In this document: positions 43,498 through 53,100 of the stretch, one piece after another | Numbering within the stretch: position 1 is the stretch's first letter | Layout: every line of letters begins with the position of its first letter | Source of the DNA: G963923945 sp965199175 | GTDB taxonomy: Bacteria; Pseudomonadota; Alphaproteobacteria; G963923945 | NCBI GenBank assembly: GCA_965199175.1 | Contig: OZ240684.1 | Location: 1,922,001 to 1,986,000, forward strand | Direction of reading: 5' to 3' | DNA: 64,000 nt | Notes under the pieces: generated by a model | Told to the model about the DNA's origin: nothing | The model's database searches: none | Seen by the model: only the letters and a program-made list of their open reading frames with translations | Translations under genes and position numbers: made by a program

Positions 43498-44307
43498 GTG
43501 GCGCTTGATCATTTAATCGTTTTAGCCATCGTCCAGGGGATTTCCGAATTCCTCCCGGTGAGTTCCTCTGCGCATCTCATTTTGATCCCTTCTCTGACCG
43601 ATTGGCCAGATCAGGGCCGGCGCATTGATGTTGCAACCCATATCGGTTCATTGCTGGCTGTATTGATCTATTATCGCCATGATGTCGCGGCCCTCCTGCG
43701 TGGTGGTCTGGATTGTGTGGTTGGCCGTGCGGGTCCGGATCGGCGTTTACTCTTCAATGTCATTATTGCCAGCCTGCCATTGGTTGTTGCTGGTTTTTGC
43801 CTCTATCTCTATTTTCCTGATGACTTTTTCCGTGATTACCGGCTGATTGCCTGGGCAAGCATCATTTTTGGCATTCTTCTCTATATTGCTGATCGCGGTT
43901 TTTTGGTGGTTAAACGGGTTGAGCATATGAACACGGGAGACGCATTGATGATCGGTCTGGTGCAGATTTTTGCGTTTATTCCCGGCAGTAGCCGGGCTGG
44001 GTTGACCATGACGGCTGCCCGGGCTTTGGGGTATGAGCGCCACGAAGCCGCGCGGTTTTCTATGCTGTTATCAATCCCGGCTATTCTGGGGGCCGGGGGA
44101 GTGATTGCCTATGAACTGTATCAATTATCCGATTGGGCGGTGACAGATGATGTTATTTTTGTTGCTGCCTTGAGTTTTTTTTCTGCTTTTCTGGCAATTA
44201 CAGTATTGCTTGCCTGGTTACGCCGGGCCGGATTTACCCCTTTTGTTATTTATCGGATCGGGCTTGGGGTGGCTATTTTATGGTTCTTCGGTGATTACAG
44301 TGTCTGA
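43498..44307 (+). CDS. uppP: Undecaprenyl-diphosphatase (BacA/UppP)
   Basis: A 269-residue polytopic membrane enzyme that dephosphorylates undecaprenyl pyrophosphate to recycle the peptidoglycan and O-antigen lipid carrier. The two catalytic motifs are intact: QGISEFLPVSSSAH near residue 15 and PGSSRAG near residue 164. Several hydrophobic helices span the rest. The start is GTG at 43498. It converges with the NDUFA9-like gene (14 bp between stops), an arrangement I recall from other Alphaproteobacteria. Confidence 0.95.
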   Translation: MALDHLIVLAIVQGISEFLPVSSSAHLILIPSLTDWPDQGRRIDVATHIGSLLAVLIYYRHDVAALLRGGLDCVVGRAGPDRRLLFNVIIASLPLVVAGFCLYLYFPDDFFRDYRLIAWASIIFGILLYIADRGFLVVKRVEHMNTGDALMIGLVQIFAFIPGSSRAGLTMTAARALGYERHEAARFSMLLSIPAILGAGGVIAYELYQLSDWAVTDDVIFVAALSFFSAFLAITVLLAWLRRAGFTPFVIYRIGLGVAILWFFGDYSV

Positions 44308-44321
44308 CCAGAAAGCTCAGA

Positions 44322-45371
44322 TCATCCGTGTTCATGATGCCGGGGTTTATAACGGCTGAGATAGCTGGGCAGGATTGCTTCAGCGGCCATTGGTGTGATC
44401 CCAAGATCGCTGAATGTCAAAACATCTTCAGATACAACCGTATCATTTTCCAAAAGACGCACCTGATCCCTGGTCAGGAGAGGCCTGGGAAATTGCTCAA
44501 GAACCAGTGCCATCATTTTCGCAATCGGTAAAGGGACCGGTGCCAGGAATCGGCGGCGGTTGATGTGTTTCAAAAGCAACCGCATCAGATCATAGAAATG
44601 ATAAATCACTGGCCCGCCCAATTCGTAAATAGACCCGGCTGTTTTCGGATTCTCCGAAACCCGTTGGCAGGCATCAGCAACATCACCGACAAATACGGGC
44701 TGAAATCGAGGTCCTCCTGGTCCGTATATATCGATGATCGGCAGTTTGCGAGGGTCTCCTTTTTCAGGAAAAGTAAGGCACGGAAACGGACAGCCTAAAA
44801 CCGGCAAAACCGGCGAGAACCAGGCAAGGCTGGCAAAGCGGTTAAAGAAATCATCTTCGGCACCAAAGACAACGCTGGGGCGGAGAATAGTCGCTTTGGG
44901 AAAGGCCCGGCATAAGGCCATTTCACCTTTCCCTTTGCTGTGGGCGTAAGCAGCTTCAGCCTGTGGATCGGCACCAATGGCCGAAACATGGACCAGGTGC
45001 TTGATCTTCGTACGGTTGGCGGCTTTGGCAATGGCTTCAGGGATATCAACATGAATTTTGTCAAAAGTTTGCCGTCTGGAACCAAAGCCGGATTCATAGA
45101 GAATACCAACTAAATTGATCGCCACATCAGCCCCCTGGAGAGCGGCAGTCACCGATTGAGGATTGGTGTAATTGACCGGCCATGGGACAATTTGGCCAAC
45201 AGATCCTGAAGGTTGCAAAAAATGAGCACGCTCAGGATACCGTCCAGCTACCCGGATGATATCTCCTGCTGCGGCCAGACGTTTGATCACATGGCGACCA
45301 ATGAAGCCGGTTCCACCGAAAACTGTAATCACCTGTACATGACGATGCCCGGATGCAATATTTTGGGTCAT
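44322..45371 (-). CDS. Complex I NDUFA9-like atypical SDR protein
   Basis: A 349-residue Rossmann protein of the NDUFA9 subfamily. Mitochondrial NDUFA9 is a complex I accessory subunit binding NADPH at the matrix arm; bacterial homologues are often annotated as NDUFA9-family. The nucleotide loop is VFGGTGFIGRHV, with RVAGRYPERA giving the NADP-preferring Arg. NLVGILYESG, VHVSAIGADPQAEAAYAHSKGKGE and RPSVVFGAEDDFFNRFA are family hallmarks. ATG 45371 begins a normal N-terminus. Association with complex I here is inference; no nuo genes are in the window. Confidence 0.9.
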   Translation of the reverse strand: MTQNIASGHRHVQVITVFGGTGFIGRHVIKRLAAAGDIIRVAGRYPERAHFLQPSGSVGQIVPWPVNYTNPQSVTAALQGADVAINLVGILYESGFGSRRQTFDKIHVDIPEAIAKAANRTKIKHLVHVSAIGADPQAEAAYAHSKGKGEMALCRAFPKATILRPSVVFGAEDDFFNRFASLAWFSPVLPVLGCPFPCLTFPEKGDPRKLPIIDIYGPGGPRFQPVFVGDVADACQRVSENPKTAGSIYELGGPVIYHFYDLMRLLLKHINRRRFLAPVPLPIAKMMALVLEQFPRPLLTRDQVRLLENDTVVSEDVLTFSDLGITPMAAEAILPSYLSRYKPRHHEHG

Positions 45372-45442
45372 TTTTTTAGCCTGTCTGATTTTAGCGTTTC
45401 TGATCAGGGGTCTTTGACCATTTTACACCAACCCAATACCAT

Positions 45443-45474
45443 ATTTTATCCCATCTCTATTTTATTCCATCTCT
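45443..45474. repeat. 16-bp direct repeat, two copies
   Basis: ATTTTATCCCATCTCT (45443) is followed directly by ATTTTATTCCATCTCT (45459). Confidence 0.8.
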
Positions 45475-45834
45475 TCAATGCACGCCAGGCATGGATCGCC
45501 CGCATGATTGTTTGTCCCAACCCGGTTTATCAAAGATCTCTGTGTGGCCTTTGGAATCATTGACTTTTGTGTCTGCCGGAGATACCGACACAACACTCCC
45601 AATAAGAACTGAAAGGGGATAAATGATGATTGACTGCGAGAAGAAAGATGCATATGGGCACGGCCGTTTATGAAGAAATTTATGACAGATTGTTATGACC
45701 AGGACTGTTCCAGGCGGGCTTGGTGATACAATGATCAATATGGCTTTGTTCGTTGATGTCATGTACTGTTTGCCGGAGAATTTTCCGGGAAAACAGAAAT
45801 CCAAACCAAAAAAACAGAAATTCAAACCAACCGT

Positions 45835-45866
45835 CTATGCCAATTTCTAACTATGCCAATTTCTAA
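45835..45866. repeat. 16-bp direct repeat, two copies
   Basis: CTATGCCAATTTCTAA is present at 45835-45850 and exactly repeated at 45851-45866, in an AT-rich stretch before tRNA-Leu. Confidence 0.85.
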
Positions 45867-45975
45867 AAAATTATTTTTCCATCGCTTGAAAAGAAAAAAC
45901 AGATCAAATAAGTCGATATGGTGCGTACTCATTTTTATTGATATGAGTTACTGATCCCAACTCTCAACCCCCTAT

Positions 45976-46062
<87 letters not shown>

Positions 46063-46527
46063 CTGTCGTTATGATGTTTTTTGCTATATTATAATTTTAA
46101 CCATAAAATCAACACGATAGCGCCCTAATGCCGGGGTGTGGCTTTGACATATTTTGTTGATTTATCCCTCATTTTGTGAACCAACAACGAATCCGTTCGT
46201 TATTGGGTGGCCTTGGCCACTTGGTTTGGGAAGATAAAGGGGCGGGAATATAGCGTCCGTCTATAATATCGCCGGGGTAATTTTGCGGTCGGTAAAGCAG
46301 CACAATAGGCCCTTTTTGGTTTATGATTCTATAAACCAAACCGGCGTTTTTCAAACGGATGCGGTGTTTTTATTTCGAAAAATTTGTTCTTAATTTCATA
46401 AAATCTGGCCCAAAACACCTCAACAAACCAAGAATAAGGTCCGGCTGTTGGCACCCCAACGGATGTTTGGGGGCGGGAGGTCAATACCTGTCTGTCAAGC
46501 CGGGCATGTTAATTTTTTGATATCTTG
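46063..46527. other. Region after tRNA-Leu, no gene seen
   Basis: About 460 AT-rich bases. Short frames exist, but none shows a ribosome site, normal codon use or family motif. No copy of the tRNA 3' end was noticed downstream, so there is no visible attachment-site duplication. Confidence 0.5.
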
Positions 46528-47145
46528 CGGTATCAATTTATTTTTGGTCTCATTGCCGGGTAGCAGGATGCACACCCCCCGAAAGAGCGGCGTTTTACGG
46601 TATCAATTTATTTTCGGTTTCATTGCCGGGTGGCAGGATGCGCCCTCCCCCCGAAAATAGCGGTGTTTTGCGGTATCAATTTATTTTTGGTCTCATTGCC
46701 GGGTAGCAGGATGCACACCCCCCGAAAGAGCGGCGTTTTACGGTATCAATTTATTTTCGGTTTCATTGCCGGGTGGCAGGATGCGCCCTCCCCCCGAAAA
46801 TAGCGGTGTTTTGCGGTATCAATTTATTTTTGGTCTCATTGCCGGGTAGCAGGATATACGCCCCCCGAAAATAGCGGCGTTTTACGGTATCAATTTATTT
46901 TTGGTCTCATTGCCGGGTAGCAGGATATACACCCCCCGAAAGAGCGGCGTTTGTGGTGTTAATTTATTTTCGGTCTCATTGCCGGGTGGCAGGATGCGCC
47001 CCCCCGAAAGAGCGGTGTTTTGCGGTATCAATTTATTTTCGGTTTTATCCTCAGGTGGCAGGATGCGCACCCCCCGAAAGAGCGGCGTTTGTGGTGTTAA
47101 TTTATTTTCGGTTTTATCCCCTGGCGGCAGGAGGTGGCATACCCC
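46528..47145. repeat. 69-73-bp tandem array, nine units
   Basis: Units open with CGGTATCAATTTATTTT (or TGGTGTTAATTTATTTT), continue CATTGCCGGGTRGCAGGAT and end CCCCCCGAAAGAGCGGCGTTT. Starts are at 46528, 46598, 46671, 46741, 46814, 46885, 46954, 47023 and 47092; the last is truncated. Units 1+2 (143 bp) and 3+4 are identical, showing a recent two-unit duplication. Unit length varies (69-73), which breaks any reading frame, so the array is probably not coding. Confidence 0.92.
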
Positions 47146-47325
47146 AAAATAACTGAAGACCACCGGACCACCCCCCACCATAAGGATGTTCAAAATTTTT
47201 TCACCAAATTAGTTTTTTCACCAAACTAAGATCAATTCACAATATTTTTGTAGTGACTCTCTCAACTGACGGAACGATTATTGCCATAAAGACGAAAATT
47301 GACTTGCTTTGCTTTTATCCGGAGT

Positions 47326-47462
47326 CACCTCTTTTTTCAGGACCACCTCTTTTTTCAGGACCACCTCTTTTTTCAGGACCACCTCTTTTTTCAGGACCAC
47401 CTCTTTTTTCAGGACCACCTCTTTTTTCAGGACCACCTCTTTTTTCAGGACCACCTCTTTTG
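47326..47462. repeat. 18-bp tandem repeat, eight copies
   Basis: CACCTCTTTTTTCAGGAC repeats with an exact 18-bp period at 47326, 47344, 47362, 47380, 47398, 47416, 47434 and 47452. There are no spacers, so it is not a CRISPR array. All three plus-strand frames stay open only because of the repeat. Confidence 0.95.
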
Positions 47463-48013
47463 GGAAAGAGGCCACCCTGCCGACAACAAAGAGAATTTTA
47501 TAGAAAGAATTTTTCCTTATAAATTGGTTTTGATAAATGGGTTTTGAATAAAATAACTAGGTTTTGAATAAAAAGATTTTAAAAGGATTTCGAAAACTTC
47601 TTTTGGCAACCAGATGCTTTCTCAATAAAGAATACAGATACTCATTTCCATACATTGGTATTCTCTGGTGATAAATCAATACGTCCGGGAAAAATAAATG
47701 CGGGAAAAATAAATGTTTTTTTTACAACAGTCGTTTTAGGAAAATTTCCAGGATGGCATCAAAAACGACGGTATCAAAAACAGTGTGGAAGGTCCCCATG
47801 ACTTTCTAAGGATATCCATGATTTTCTATGACAGAGTTATAACCATGACAGAGCCAAACAACGGCGGTATCTCTTGTATTCCATCTGTCGTCTCCCCTCG
47901 ATACTGATACCTGCTGATACCCAACGAACCAGTATTCTTAAGTATTTGCGTATCGGTATTTGTGTTGATATTTCTGTCGGTATGTGTGTTCATATTTGTT
48001 CTCAGACCTCGGT

Positions 48014-48091
48014 ACTCAGTTTTTTTCAAACTCAATTTTTTCAGACTCAATTTTTTCAGGCTCAGCTTTTCTTAAACTCAGTTTTTTCCAG
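48014..48091. repeat. ~15-bp tandem repeat, five copies
   Basis: Units ACTCAGTTTTTTTCAA, ACTCAATTTTTTCAG (twice, exact), GCTCAGCTTTTCTTA and AACTCAGTTTTTTCCAG lie head to tail. Confidence 0.8.
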
Positions 48092-48439
48092 ACTTCATCA
48101 CAGAATGCCTCATCTATTAAACATGAACTCAGTCAATCAGACATGCATTCAGTCACAGATCAATCTGTTAAATATGTTTCAATCTGTATCGCAAACGCGA
48201 AAATTCAGACTTAATTTTGATATCGCCATTTTGAATTTTTTACTCAAACTCCCTTTTTGCTTAAAATCCTTGTAGAACATGAAATCTTTATAGAACATAA
48301 TCAGGAATATTCTTCATCATATGATCTTTATCATCATACGGGTATCATCATATGCGGGTATCATCATACGGTCCTTTATCATTCGTTCCGGGGTGTTTTC
48401 CCCGGGGGAATTTTACGCCAGGATCTTGCGCAGAACGAG

Positions 48440-48610
48440 GTTGTTTAAATTTACATTGTTTAAAATGACTGTTTTAAAATTATTACGTATTAAAATTACT
48501 GTGTTTAAAATCACTGTTTAAAATTACCACTTAAAATGGTTGCTGCATAAAATGTTTACCCTGTAATAAAATTTTTACCACGTAAAATGTTTGTCGCGTA
48601 AAATTTTTGT
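48440..48610. repeat. Degenerate ~16-bp tandem array with core TTAAAAT
   Basis: Around ten copies of a unit like GTTTAAAATNACTGT, drifting to GTAAAATNTTTGTCRC, run continuously. The regular spacing of the TAAAAT core is clear by eye, though boundaries are approximate. Confidence 0.65.
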
Positions 48611-49025
48611 CACTTTTACCACCTTAGTGATTACTTTTTGCCGTTTTTGTTGCCTTCTGTCGCTTTATCTTATCGCTTTTTTCACTTCCGTTATCATTTT
48701 ATGTTCTTTTTGTCGCTTTGATTGTTACTTTTTGCCACCTTAATGATCATTAAATGATTATTTTTGCCGTTTTGGTTGCTGCTTTTTGTCATTTTTTTGT
48801 CGTTTTTTGTCACTTCTGACATCTTAGCTGTCTTTTTTGTAAATTTTTTATCACGCAAAATCATCACCTTATCGAATAAAAGCATTATTGACGACCCAAT
48901 TTATCACATGCTCATCGTCTTTATCACACACTTACCGCCAATTTACCACGAAGAATCATGATCAAACCCAAATATCCCCTAGGTTGCATAAATTACACAA
49001 TCATGTCAACAAATTTTCAACATTG

Positions 49026-49670
49026 ATGACCATAAAAATGACATTATGCGTTGATTCTGTTTTAAGTCGGTTAAAAAAGCTGGTCGGTGTGTATTCAGAT
49101 GCTGAATTAGCCCGGTCACTCGGCCTGACGGCGTCTAATGTTTCATCCTGGAGACGCAGGAACGCACTGCCTTATAAAAAATGTGTTCAAATTGCCGCCG
49201 AACAGAACATCTCTCTGGATTGGTTGTTGTTCGGCAAGGAAGAATTTTCCTCCGATGAAGCTGATGTCGCAACAGCACAACCTACAAGCGATCAGGTCCT
49301 GGTCAGGAACCAATCCTCTGGTTTTTCCGACCTTCCAAAAGAGGGTAGGCGCCGGTCTGCCGACCAGAAAACAGTGCATCCGGATCAAAGGGGTCCTGAT
49401 CATGTATCAATGCTGCAAGACTCCGAAAAGTCGGCGTCCGCTCAAACCTATGTACCGATTTTGGTGGATGGTTCTCGTAGAGCCCAGGCCGACCTTTTGA
49501 GGAATTCTTTGCGTGAATTGTTGCTCATGCTCCATGATGCCGGAACCATTGATTTACGCGGTGCTGATGCAGAGGCGATTACGGATGCTTTCATGGGAGC
49601 GGTGCATCGGAGCATGAAAGAAGCCGCAAACCCTGGACCCATCATATCTGAATCTGATACAGCACCTTAA
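49026..49670 (+). CDS. Phage CI-type helix-turn-helix regulator
   Basis: A ~214-residue putative transcription regulator. Residues ~8-70 match the phage CI repressor HTH domain (VLSRLKKLVGVYSDAELARSLGLTASNVSSWRRRNALPYKKCVQIAAEQNISLDWLLFG). The rest is polar with a C-terminal helical stretch (ADLLRNSLRELLLMLHDAG); no Ser-Lys LexA/CI peptidase pair is obvious, so it may not self-cleave. ATG 49026 is the first near the domain; ATG 49038 is possible. No clear ribosome site is seen. The reading frame is open upstream only through AT-rich DNA. It is the only regulator next to the large non-coding repeat region; its target is unknown. Confidence 0.75.
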   Translation: MTIKMTLCVDSVLSRLKKLVGVYSDAELARSLGLTASNVSSWRRRNALPYKKCVQIAAEQNISLDWLLFGKEEFSSDEADVATAQPTSDQVLVRNQSSGFSDLPKEGRRRSADQKTVHPDQRGPDHVSMLQDSEKSASAQTYVPILVDGSRRAQADLLRNSLRELLLMLHDAGTIDLRGADAEAITDAFMGAVHRSMKEAANPGPIISESDTAP

Positions 49671-50109
49671 AAACCCCCAGACCGAACATTTCTGTCTCAG
49701 GGGAAGCATGACTGACTTATTGGGTCTGGATATCAATAAAATAGCGACATAAGAGCGCATTTTTCAATAAATCCGGGAATGATTTTTCATTTCACTTTGA
49801 TTCAGTGTGAAAGGACAGTCAGGCTGCGCCACCCTGTTTTCCTGTTGGGGATTTTCTTAAAGATTGATCGGGCCGCTCAGTCAGTTTCCGCCCCGGCTCT
49901 GCTATTTCTGCCTGTTTGACGAATCACGGTCCCCGGGCCAGAATTGTCTGGTCTGGAAATTATCTGCTCTTGAAGCGTTGATGACCAGGGGCGTTGGTGG
50001 CCCAATAGTCGATGGCCCAATAGGAGGCTTTGCCGTATCATCGCTCTTACTAATGTTTTGGTTCATTTTATGTTTTGATCAATTTTGAAAACACCGTTAG
50101 AAATATGAC
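49671..50109. other. Spacer upstream of ppc, no gene seen
   Basis: About 440 bases. The frame 49864-50088 has no ribosome site or motif. A short doublet (GGCCCAATAG / GGCCCAATAGG) lies near 49999-50025. It should contain the ppc promoter, which I could not place. Confidence 0.5.
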
Positions 50110-53100
50110 ATGCCAGATTCTCGTTTATCTCATCCTGATTCCGGATCTCCCTCAATTCATGCTTTGACCATGATGTTGGCTGATGCTGCCGGGAGGCTTT
50201 TAACTCCGGATAAGGAGCGCATGTATCAACCCGATGTTCAGCATCTATCTCAGGAATTACGCCAATCGTTATGTCAAAGATTGGATGATATTCGCTCAGG
50301 TGCTGAGACGGATCCGTTCAGCAACTCCATCAGTATGCTGGCTCTGGATATTTCACGTTTTCTCCATAAGGGAAAAATATCCATGTCGGATCTGGAGTCA
50401 CTGATTCAACGTTTAACCCTGAGTGGCTTTTCGTTAAGGGCTGATCATATTGCTGATTATTTATCACCGGTTGATCCTGAAGAAAATGATCGGGCGGTGG
50501 AGCGTATGGTTCGTATTTTAGCCGGTCTTCCGGCTCATAAAGACGGTGATCAGAAAGATCATCACTGTAAGCCAGTGCCGTTTGACATGTTCCGGGAAAG
50601 AGTTGAAACGGAACTGTTTGGAATTGTCTTTACGGCCCATCCCACCTTTGGTTTATCCAGAGAATTATCGCAGATTTTGTGCCAGGTCGCCACAGGCCAT
50701 GATCATGAAGGCCGGAGACTTTCCGATCAGGGTCTGAAAGAAAAATTAAATGATGCTCTGTCTCGTGAGCACCGCCCTGAGAAAGAACTCACTCTTGATG
50801 TGGAACATGCGTTATCTCTTGAGGCCATTGGCAATGTTCAGGCTGCTTTACGCCGGGTTTATAATATCCTGTTTTCAGTCGCTGACTCCCTTTATGGTGA
50901 CCGGTCCAAAGAACTGGTTCCATGCCTGATATCAGTAGCCAGCTGGGTCGGGTATGACATTGATGGCCGTTCTGATATCACCTGGGCTGATACATTACAT
51001 AAGCGGTTACAAGTTCAGCGCTATCAGCTGGAATATTACCGGGATGCTCTGAGTGCCATCAGGAGTCATAATAAAAAACCCGGCCACAATGGAGCATTGC
51101 AGGAATCTCTGGAAATTCTGGAATCATTGTTTTCGGTTGCGTTGAAAGAGACCGAAGAGGAAATCGACATCTTTAGCGGATATGAAAGTGAGGAAGATTC
51201 GAGCATTGAGCGCATTCGTTCTCTGGCCAAAAAAATGCACGAAGGCTTGCATCTCAGGTTGACCGAGACGCATTCTTTAATCAAGATTATTGATCAGGCC
51301 ATTGGTCAATGTGGTACAGATGCCACCGGTGCACAGCAAGCGCGGGCGTTGAATATCCTGCGGGCTGAAATTTCTCATTATGGTCTGGGGATGGCCCATA
51401 CCCATGTGCGGATTAACGCCTCTCAGCTTCATAATGCTATCCGTAAGACCATCGGCATGACATCGCCCCCGGATGATCCTAAAAATCGCCGGACCTATCT
51501 TAAGGCATTGGAAAAATTGCTGGAGACTGTCAAACCAGCGACAATCAATTTCGGTTCAATCATGGCTGAGCGTATGTCTGGAAAACGCTTATTCATGAGT
51601 GTTGCCCAGATGTTGAAATATATTGATTCGGCAACCCCGGTCCGGTTCCTCATTGCTGAATGTGAGACCCCTTTGACCCTGCTTACGGCTTTATATCTGG
51701 CCAAACAGTTTGGTGTTGAGGATAAGGTTGATATTTCCCCACTCTTTGAAACCGGAAAAGCAATGGCCCAGGGCCACCGGATTATTGATGAATGTCTGAA
51801 AAATCCCCAATATCGTTCGTATGTTCGCCAACGGGGTCAGCTTTGTGTACAGACCGGATTTTCCGATGCGGGTCGTTATCTTGGTCAGACGGCGGCTTCC
51901 CTCTCAATCGAAAATTTACAGCGTAATATTGCCCGCATAATGGACCGGCATGATCTTAAGGATGTGCGGTTGGTTATCTTTGATACCCATGGCGAGTCGA
52001 TTGGCCGGGGAGGGCACCCGGTCAGCTTGCGTGACCGGCTGGAATACGTTTCTTGTCCCTATAGCCGCCGGTTATTTGCTCAAAACGGGTTGTCACATAA
52101 AGAAGAAATTACATTTCAGGGGGGTGACGGGTATCGGTATTTCATGAATCCCACCGGTGCGTATGCCGTTGTTACCCGCATTCTGGAACATTGCATTGAA
52201 ACCGGGACCGAGGCCGAGGGGGACCCCTTTTACGAAGAAGCATTCCGTGCTGCTGAAATGGTTAACACAATCAAGCAATTTAATGCTGAGGTGATGGATA
52301 ACCCTGATTATGCGGTCCTTCTTGGGGCATTCGGGATCAATATGCTTCATACCACTGGCTCGCGCCCGGTGGTGCGTCAGCATGAGGGCGGGAGCACGAT
52401 GCGGTCGATGCATCCCAGCCAGACACGGGCTATTCCGCAAAATGCAATCCTGCAACAGCTGGGTATGCTGGCCAATACTTTGGGGGGGATTGGCCAGATA
52501 TGGGTCCGGGATTCTGAATTACTGAAACGCTTTTTTGAGGATTCGCCGCGCTTTCACCGGGTGATGCGGATGGTCGAATATGCTTTTGCTTTTAGCGAGA
52601 TTGAGGTTTTCAAAGCCTATATCGATTGTTTTGATCCTGGCTTGTGGCTTGCGCGGGCAGCGCGCAGTTCTGACGAAGCACGTTGTGAAGAGATGAAACA
52701 ATTATCAGTCTGGCTGGAAAAAAATGGTCCTCATGAATGCTTGCTGAGAATATACCGGCTCTTTCAGCGGGAATATGTTGAAATCCATGACTGGTTGCTT
52801 GGGCGCGAGGAATCAGGTCGCCTGGCGGTAGGCCGGGGTCGGGTCATGGTCAAGGATCAGCGCGATGATTTGTTGCTTCTCCACGGAATCCGGGTTGCTC
52901 TTATCCAGGAATTATTCCTTTATGCGATGCGGATTCCTGAGTTCAATTTTCCGGTTGGCTATAACCGGGATCAACTGGTTGCCAAGATTGTGGGGTTAGA
53001 GGTTGGGCCTGCTCTGGATATTTTGGCGCAAATTTTTCCCGTTTCACCGGGTGCTCCGCTATCGGATGACTTCGGGGAAAAGGCAACATACAGAAACGAT

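Larger units (their letters stand above)
45372..45975. other. Spacer between the NDUFA9-like gene and tRNA-Leu, no gene seen
   Basis: About 600 bases without a supportable gene. It contains small direct repeats: 16 bp twice at 45443-45474 (ATTTTATYCCATCTCT), AAACAGAAATYCAAACC twice near 45790-45830, and CTATGCCAATTTCTAA twice at 45835-45866. An inverted repeat ACTCAT...ATGAGT lies at 45927-45948, just before the tRNA. Confidence 0.6.
47463..49025. other. AT-rich, repeat-packed non-coding region
   Basis: About 1.5 kb with no supportable gene, built of successive degenerate micro-arrays. These include GGGAAAAATAAATGC twice (47686-47715); ACTCAATTTTTTCAG-like units, five copies (48014-48091); TATCATCATACGGG-like units, three copies (48329-48374); GTTTAAAATNACT-like units, about ten copies (48440-48610); and a T-rich run with TTTTTGYCGYTTT units (48620-48860). 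Composition differs sharply from neighbouring genes. Confidence 0.65.

Noticed and set aside
45475..45825. 116-codon minus-strand frame before tRNA-Leu
   Set aside because: It is made partly of small repeats and has no family features or ribosome site.
46448..47193. Several overlapping frames on both strands within the 69-73-bp array
   Set aside because: Unit lengths of 69-73 bp shift the frame, no frame is kept across the array, and no ribosome site or family motif is present. Openness follows from the repeat composition.
47326..47462. Possible CRISPR array
   Set aside because: Repeats are directly contiguous with no spacers, and no cas gene is in the window.
47253..47547. Three plus-strand frames and one minus-strand frame through the 18-bp array
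   Set aside because: Because 18 is divisible by three, any frame without a stop in one unit stays open. Flanking codons look random and no start signal was seen.
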